Shown: in pieces, positions 58,933 through 64,000 of the stretch
Position numbering within the stretch: position 1 is the first letter of the stretch
Layout: the number at the start of each line of letters is the position of its first letter
NCBI RefSeq assembly: GCF_000313135.1
Contig: NW_004457453.1
Coordinates: 83,680 to 147,679 of the forward strand
DNA length: 64,000 nucleotides
From: Acanthamoeba castellanii str. Neff
Lineage: Eukaryota > Discosea > Longamoebia > Acanthamoebidae
Direction: 5' to 3'
The notes under the pieces: generated by a model
What the model saw: only the letters and a program-made list of their open reading frames with translations
What the model was told of the DNA's origin: nothing
The model's database searches: none
Program-made: the position numbers and the translations under genes

Positions 58933-59982
58933 ATCAGGCATTGGTCTCTCCATTCACATGCTACTGCTTGCGTAGACACTCCTGAGAAGCAACTGCTCAA
59001 CTTCTGGAATAAGCAGTGTGTTCCACCCAGAATGGTATGGTTCACCTGCTTGGTTTGTCTATTTGATAACTTACCAAACTCACTGTGCACATCTTTTGAC
59101 AGGCAAGTTCTTGGAGGGCCTGATGATGAGGTGGTGATGACAGATTAGGCACTGTCCATGAACAGACTGCTGCCATGAAGAACGCCCAGTCTGAAGCAGA
59201 GGGAGCCAACTGTCACCTCATCCACGCTTGTGAAATGGAATCAACTACTCAGAGCCCAGACCTATTTGGGGTTTGGCCCTGCTGGTGTATTTGCCACATT
59301 ACCCAGCTGTTTTGGGACACAACAATGCAAAGTAAGCTTACTTTGACACCCACATCAGTACTCACACTTCATTCTTACTCTTTTTCACTGACCATTGTTG
59401 CCAGAGCCTGCAACTACAGGACATTCTCAAACCCAAGAAGTCTGAATCCAAGAAACCCAAGACTGCAGCACTCAAGAAGAAGCAGGTCAAATGTGCCTTG
59501 GCATTACAATTTCTGTACATTGCTGCAATCCAATGTGTATGGATTGCAATTATCTGTTATTTTGTTCTGACGTTTGCACACCATTTTGCAGTCTGATGCA
59601 CACCATAGGCATCTACTCTTTATTGACCATCATGTAGGTTGCAATTGTTCATGATTGCAGCATCTACCTGACTGATCACACAACTTTATAACACCACTGT
59701 GACCATGGTACGTAATGGCTCCTGCAACACCCACCATTGTTTATGACAGTGAGAAGCAACAGCATGGACAGTTGCAGAGGGGCTGCCAGAGTATCTGCCA
59801 CCTTGTCTGGCTGCAGTTGATCATGGAATAAGCACTGTCTAAACCACCAGACTACCCCTCACACTTAGGCAACACCAGTACTCAAACTGATGAGCACATC
59901 AAGGAGGACATATACAGTAAGTGCACTTAGGTATTGATCACAGGCACGCAGTAGCATGTGAATGGAGAGACCAATGCCTGAT
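58933..59982. other. CpG-poor spacer between divergent 5S genes with relic spliced gene
   Basis: About 1.05 kb. The outermost 36 bases on each side are part of the inverted repeat. The inner 58981-59940 has about four CpGs and lower GC. Plus-strand pieces look like former exons: LLNFWNKQCVPPRMVWF (about 59000), AMKNAQSEAEGANCHLIHAC (59172) before GTAAGCTT at 59331, LQDILKPKKSESKKPKTAAL (about 59415) before GTCAAATG, and PSHLGNTSTQTDEHIKEDIY (about 59850) before GTAAGTGC. Frames are broken between them. No known family was recognised. Confidence 0.6.
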
Positions 59983-60150
59983 GGATACGGCCATACTGCG
60001 CAGAAAGCACCGCTTCCCATCCGAACAGCGAAGTTAAGCTGCGCCAGGCGGTGTTAGTACTGGGGTGGGCGACCACCCGGGAATCCACCGTGCCGCATCC
60101 TCCTCTCCTGAGCCTCCTCCTCTCCCCCTGCTGCCAGTCCTCTCCTGAGC
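59947..60150. repeat. Right arm of inverted repeat carrying 5S copy 2
   Basis: Inverted match of 58768-58968. Beyond 60120 the segment CCTCTCCTGAGCCTCCTCC followed by TCTCCCCCTGCTGCC is itself duplicated once in tandem (period about 48), unlike the left arm. Confidence 0.85.
59983..60101 (+). rRNA. 5S ribosomal RNA, copy 2
   Basis: 119 bases, identical to copy 1 except T instead of A at position 58 (GTTAAGCTGCGCC). All structural and internal promoter regions are present. The immediate 3' flank lacks a T run: the bases equivalent to copy 1's TTTTTG are GAG, and the next run of four Ts is at about 60192. Transcription may read through or the copy may be poorly expressed. Confidence 0.93.
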
Positions 60151-60463
60151 CTCCTCCTCTCCCCCTGCTGCCGTCGTTTGTACTCCTCTCCTTTTGCCTC
60201 TCTCCCCTTCTCTTTTACTTGCGTCAGAGCCTCGCATTGCTCGCCACGTGCTTGCCCGAACTGGAAGAGGGACATGAATCATAAATAGGGGGGGGGGATC
60301 TTTATTTGTTTGTGTACCGTTCGCCAAGTGCAAACAACAACGCGTTGCTGGCTCAGTCGTCTTCGTCCCTGCGCGAGCGAGCGGCGACATAGTTGAGCCG
60401 CACCTACGGACATGGACACGCCACAGGGTGAATGGGCCGAAATGGCGTATGGGAAGAAGCTTC
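60102..60463. other. Region between 5S copy 2 and the phosducin-like gene stop
   Basis: About 360 bases. Pyrimidine-rich CTCC repeats up to 60215, then the 3' UTR of the phosducin-like gene. No gene was recognised. Confidence 0.45.
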
Positions 60464-61719
60464 TTAGAATGGAAAGAGTACCGATGGCCCCTTGTTCTTG
60501 CTTGGGTCCTCTTCCATGTCCGAGTCGACAGCACCCACCTGCTTCAGTCTCCACTCAACGTCTTCACCACACACGCCACACACGCCACACACGCCACACA
60601 CGCCACACACGCCACACACGCCACACACGCCACACACGCCACACACGCCACACACAGCACAACCAAGTGTGAGGCCGGGCTCCAATCTTCAGTCTGCTCC
60701 TTAGGTTAAGTTGGATTCAACTGAAGACAACACGACACGACACGTACCTGCGACGGTCGGGTCACCCCTGGCAAAGGCAGCCTCGCCAATGAACTGTTTC
60801 TTGAGGTCGCCGTTGTAGTAGATGATCAACGTGGGCAGATTCTTGTCGGGGTAGCCGTGAATGGCCTGTACAGGCCGTGCAACGATTCGACCACATTTTT
60901 TCAAACCAGTGCTGTTGCATGCAGTGTGTGCTGTGTGCTGTGTGCTGTGTGCGTGTGCGTGTGCTGTGTGCTGTGTGCGTGTTGTGTGGTGTGGGCGCAC
61001 CTCCTGGGAATCGATCTTGACGAAGCGAGTGGCCTTGAAGGTGCCGGCGAGTCGCTGCAGGATCTGCGTCATCAGCTGGCACGAGGGTATGCTGGGTAGG
61101 TGATGATGCATGAATGAGTGAATGCCAACAACAACAGCACCAGCACCACCACCAGATCGGAGGTGGAGAAAGGGTGTGTGTGGTACCCCGACTTGTGGAG
61201 AAAGACGACGACCCACGTGTTCGGCGTGTTGACCACCTCCTTGTACTCGGGCTCGGAGATGGACACCAGATCGCCGTACACGTCCTTCTGCGCTTTGGCC
61301 TGCAGCTCGGCGATCCTCTTCCTCCTGCATTGCATGTGGGCAAAAGATGTTGAGCCGATCTGCTGTGTAAAATCAAAGTGCGTAGTGGAATGAATCATGT
61401 TGAGCCGATCTGCTGTGTAAAATCAAAGCGCGTAGTGGAATGAATCAGTGATGGAAATGGGAAATGAGCACCTGTAGGCCTCCAAGAAATCGTCATCGTC
61501 AAGGAGCTCGTCCTCGTGCTCCTTGACCTCCTCGTAGGAGGCGTTGCTGGCCACGAGGTCCTCCTTCAGCTTCTCGCTCTTGCTCTTGAGGGCGCGGCCG
61601 TAATCAATTTCCTCACTGTCATCCTCATCGCCTTCCTCCAGCTGCGGCTTATTGCCCATACGCCTCTGAATCTCGTCCCATTCCGTGCCGCGATCGCGGC
61701 CAGCACTCTGCAGATACAT
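60464..61719 (-). CDS. Phosducin-like protein, PDCL3/VIAF type (thioredoxin fold)
   Basis: Cytosolic co-chaperone of the CCT chaperonin that assists actin and tubulin folding. ATG 61717-61719; the start GTEWDEIQRRMGNKPQLEEG matches the PDCL3 N-terminus (TEW-x-D-I-x-R). Then SYEEVKEHEDELLDDDDF, RKRIAELQAKAQKDVYGDLV, PNTWVVVFLHKSG, and the thioredoxin-like core (IPSCQLMTQILQRLAGTF, TRFVKIDSQEAIHGYPDKNL, PTLIIYYNGDLKKQFIG). The last exon DVEWRLKQVGAVDSDMEEDP ends at stop 60464-60466. There is no CxxC redox pair, as expected for the family. Introns contain the ACACGCC minisatellite and a 50-bp tandem duplication. Confidence 0.9.
60572..60660. repeat. CACACGCCA minisatellite
   Basis: About ten perfect 9-bp tandem units in the last intron of the phosducin-like gene, ending in CACACACAGC. 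Confidence 0.95.
61347..61446. repeat. 50-bp tandem duplication in an intron
   Basis: Two head-to-tail copies (61347-61396 and 61397-61446) of a 50-base unit starting ATGTTGAGCCGATCTGC. They differ at one base (AAAGTGCG versus AAAGCGCG). It lies in an intron of the phosducin-like gene and is recent by its identity. Confidence 0.93.
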
Positions 61720-61825
61720 CCTTGTGATTAAAATTAAAATCACAGGTTTGAATTTTAATTGTTTATTTTTGTTGGCCACGTCATCTGCCTCTTTAAATCT
61801 TGCAGGCCAAGAACACACGGGGAGC

Positions 61826-64000
61826 TCAGGAGCTCTGCGGGTAGGTGGCATAGTTGGTCTGCACGTAGTTGAGCACCCGCAACAGAGGGTCGTGTCCGTC
61901 CGGCTGCTCCCACACATAATCACCAACGCTCGTTAGGCGTGTGGGGTGTGGGGTGAGTGTTGCGTGTGTCGTGTCATGCTGTGTGTGTGTCGTGTCGTGT
62001 GTCGTGTGTCGTGTGTGGGCGCACCTTGAGGCCAAGAGGGGCGTGGACGATAAAGTCGTCGACTTCGAAGGCGTCCACGAGGTGGAGAGCGTGAATGCGG
62101 ACCTCCTGGCAAAGCTCGGTGATGAGCTCGCTGATGGCGTTGGCCTTGCGCTTCTTGATGTAGCCCTCCTTGCTGAACACGGCTGTGTGCACCAACATGA
62201 GCATCACGAGCAGATGAACGACGATGATGAGAACGATGATGATGAGTGACAGGCGCTTACCGCCAGTGCTGGCGGCGGTGTGAGATGGGGATTGGGGCTC
62301 TCGTACCGAGGTCCTTCTCGATCTTGGTCAGGGCGTAGAGGTCGCACAAGAGCTTGAGGACGTGCTTGCAGTTGATGTCGGGGCAGTCGTTCACGCGGCG
62401 CACGAACTGCTTCACCACCACCCGCTCCACGTGGGCCTCGGCCACATGCAACAACTCCGGCACTGTCACGTGGAAACAACATTAGTAAGTATATATTCTA
62501 AATAGCCATATATTGCACCAACAAGGTACTACTATAAATATATTTATAATAGTACTATATTATAATATAGGTTGTACGTACGGGTCTGGTTCCAGGCGGT
62601 GAAGAAGTCGTTGTTCTTGGCGCGCTTCTGGAGCAGCTGCGCAGTGTTGTGCAGCAGCCGGGCCACCCGGTAGTCGAACGCACTGCACGCCGCGGTGATG
62701 ACGGTCAACACCACACACGCATACATCCCGAACCGGTGCGGCCACCGCGACGACGTTGCAACGTTGAGTTGGGGACCGAGAGCGTACTCCTTCTGGAACT
62801 CCTGGTCCCTCAGGTGGGTCCACGAGGCCATGTTGGTGACGTAGGGGTTGCTCTCCGAGATGACGTGTCCCATCTGCTTGCCCAGGTACTTGAGCATGCC
62901 TGTGTGCGGTCGTGCGTGTGCGGTCGTGTGTGTGCGGTGAGAGACGATTGCTACACGAATAATAAGAATAAAAGGGGAAGTGGCTGGTTCGTACCGGAGA
63001 AGGGCTTGCCGTCGAACTGCTTCTTGTACTGGGTGAGGAGGTCCTTGGCCACCTGCTGCATGAGCACGGTGTTGTCGCCCTCGAAGGTCTGGTAGATGTC
63101 GTGATCGTTGCGCAGGTGGCAGAAGCGGTTGTAGGCCGCGTAGCCCTGCCCGCCGCACGACTCACGGCACACCTGAAGGGCCACTGCGCGCGCGCGAGCC
63201 TCCCACCAGTCAGCGCTCGAGCCAACATTGGGGGGGGGGAAAAACGCGGATGGGGAGAGAGACGCACCGTTGGTGTACCAGCTGGCGGCGGCCTTGACGC
63301 CGGCGGAGAGCGAGTGGAGCTCACCGATGGCCTTGGCGTTGTTGCTGTCCGCATCTACGCGCGAGCGTGACGTCAGCCATTGTGCGAGTGCGCTGGTGCG
63401 CTGGTGGGCGTACTCTTGTAGAGATCGAGCAGGTAGTGGCCCATGAGTCGGTAGGCGTAGCAGTTGGCCAGCATGGGCATCAGACGGCGCTGGTGCGAGA
63501 TGTAGTCCAAAATGGCTGTGCGGGCAGGGAATATTAAAAATAGATATAAAATGTAAGTTATGTGCGCAGGGGGCTGCGTGCGGGTCGTGGGTCGTTGTTA
63601 CGTTGTTCGGGTTCGCCGGGCGGGCCGAACTGCTTGCGTCCGGCGGCGAAGCGTACGGCGATGGTCAGCGCGACCGACAGCGTCGCCGACGAGCCCGACA
63701 CCAGACACACTCGTCCGCACGTGAGCGCAGCCAGCTGACGCCCGAAGCGCTTCACTGCAGTGTAACACGTCGGACGGTTACGATGAGAGAGGACCCAGCA
63801 TCGAACCGGAGTGGCTTTGTGAGGGAGGGGGGGAAGTGGGCACGTACGCGGGTTCTTGACCGAGCTGACGTACTGGCCGTCGGGCTGCACGTCGGCGAAG
63901 CGGTTGAGCAGGTTCTCGCGCGGGACGCGCACGTTAGTGAACTTCATCCACCCGTTGTCCACTCCGTTGAGGCCCTGTCGCGTGCACAAGAAAGAAAGAA
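61826..64000 (-). CDS. Peroxisomal acyl-CoA oxidase, 5' partial
   Basis: Flavoenzyme of peroxisomal fatty-acid beta-oxidation that produces H2O2. The N-terminal part is off the right edge. Visible minus-strand exons: [20 protein letters not shown] (about 63960), [20 protein letters not shown] plus [10 protein letters not shown] (63650), [39 protein letters not shown] plus the signature [20 protein letters not shown] (63070, with the catalytic-base Glu in FEGDN), [38 protein letters not shown], and [20 protein letters not shown] ending at stop 61826-61828. As read, the C-terminus is YPQSS without the SKL-type peroxisomal signal; a different last splice or an N-terminal PTS2 could supply targeting. 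Confidence 0.93.

Larger units (their letters stand above)
58768..58968. repeat. Left arm of inverted repeat carrying 5S copy 1
   Basis: About 200 bases inverted-repeat match to 59947-60150. It covers the 5S gene, about 36 bases of 5' flank (CATTGGTCTCTCCATTCACA and neighbours) and about 46 bases of 3' flank (CCTCCTCCTCTCCCCCTGCT on the 5S-sense strand). The only clear differences are one base inside the gene and TTTTTG versus GAG after it. Confidence 0.85.

Noticed and set aside
60572..60660. Regular 9-bp repeats as a possible CRISPR array
   Set aside because: Units are contiguous without spacers, inside an intron of a eukaryotic gene.
1..64000. tRNA genes, transposases, reverse transcriptases, viral genes
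   Set aside because: I looked for characteristic motifs and found none; a tRNAscan or profile search could still find weak cases.

Overview
The window is nuclear DNA from a GC-rich, intron-dense amoeboid protist. It fits Acanthamoeba (Amoebozoa, Discosea) best. The evidence is two 119-nt 5S rRNA genes that look like the Acanthamoeba 5S I remember, genes cut into many 80-150 bp GT-AG introns, donors usually GTACG or GTAAG, and introns packed with (GT)n and a CGTGT/ACACG pentamer. The gene set is ordinary eukaryotic housekeeping and cytoskeleton. No plasmid, phage or prokaryotic operon features are present. Identification is from sequence reading only; exon ends are approximate where I say so.

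Layout. 1-6706 (+) is the bulk of a GRAM-GRAM-TBC Rab GTPase-activating protein with a very long disordered tail; its 5' end lies outside. 6.8-9.7 kb is a nearly CpG-free, lower-GC tract without intact genes. 10.1-11.9 kb (-) is a 3' part of a zuotin/DNAJC2 (ZRF1) gene cut by an 80-N gap. 11.97-12.34 kb repeats the 3' end of the TBC gene. It is followed by a small secreted-protein gene (-) and a complete second zuotin gene (-, 13.4-16.4 kb). The arrangement reads like two versions (alleles or tandem copies) of one locus placed end to end around the gap, one of them carrying the CpG-poor tract.

After the duplicated block come an eIF4B-like protein (+), a C1-PH-RBD-C2 PI 3-kinase (+), a probable mitochondrial protein of unknown function (+), a fimbrin-type double-CH coiled-coil protein (-), the KDEL receptor (-) head-to-head with ZFPL1 (+), a small hypothetical (-), a LAP1/LULL1-like torsin-cofactor-like membrane protein (+), a huge Lys/Ala/Glu-rich protein ending in a villin headpiece (+), endonuclease III NTH1 (-), a DUF389 membrane protein (-), the SLX1 nuclease (-), a LENG8/Thp3-type SAC3 protein (+), cytochrome bc1 subunit QCR8 (+), TRAPPC8/Trs85 (+), a class-IV PLP aminotransferase (-), two divergent 5S rRNA genes in an inverted repeat around a CpG-poor fossil, a phosducin-like protein (-) and the C-terminal two thirds of an acyl-CoA oxidase (-).

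Themes: early secretory trafficking (TBC GAP, KDEL receptor, ZFPL1, TRAPPC8), actin (CH-CH protein, villin headpiece), DNA repair (NTH1, SLX1), and mitochondria/peroxisome (QCR8, unknown mitochondrial protein, acyl-CoA oxidase). The least ordinary parts are the CpG deserts. They look like DNA that was cytosine-methylated and has decayed by CpG to TpG/CpA change, and one lies between the inverted 5S genes.
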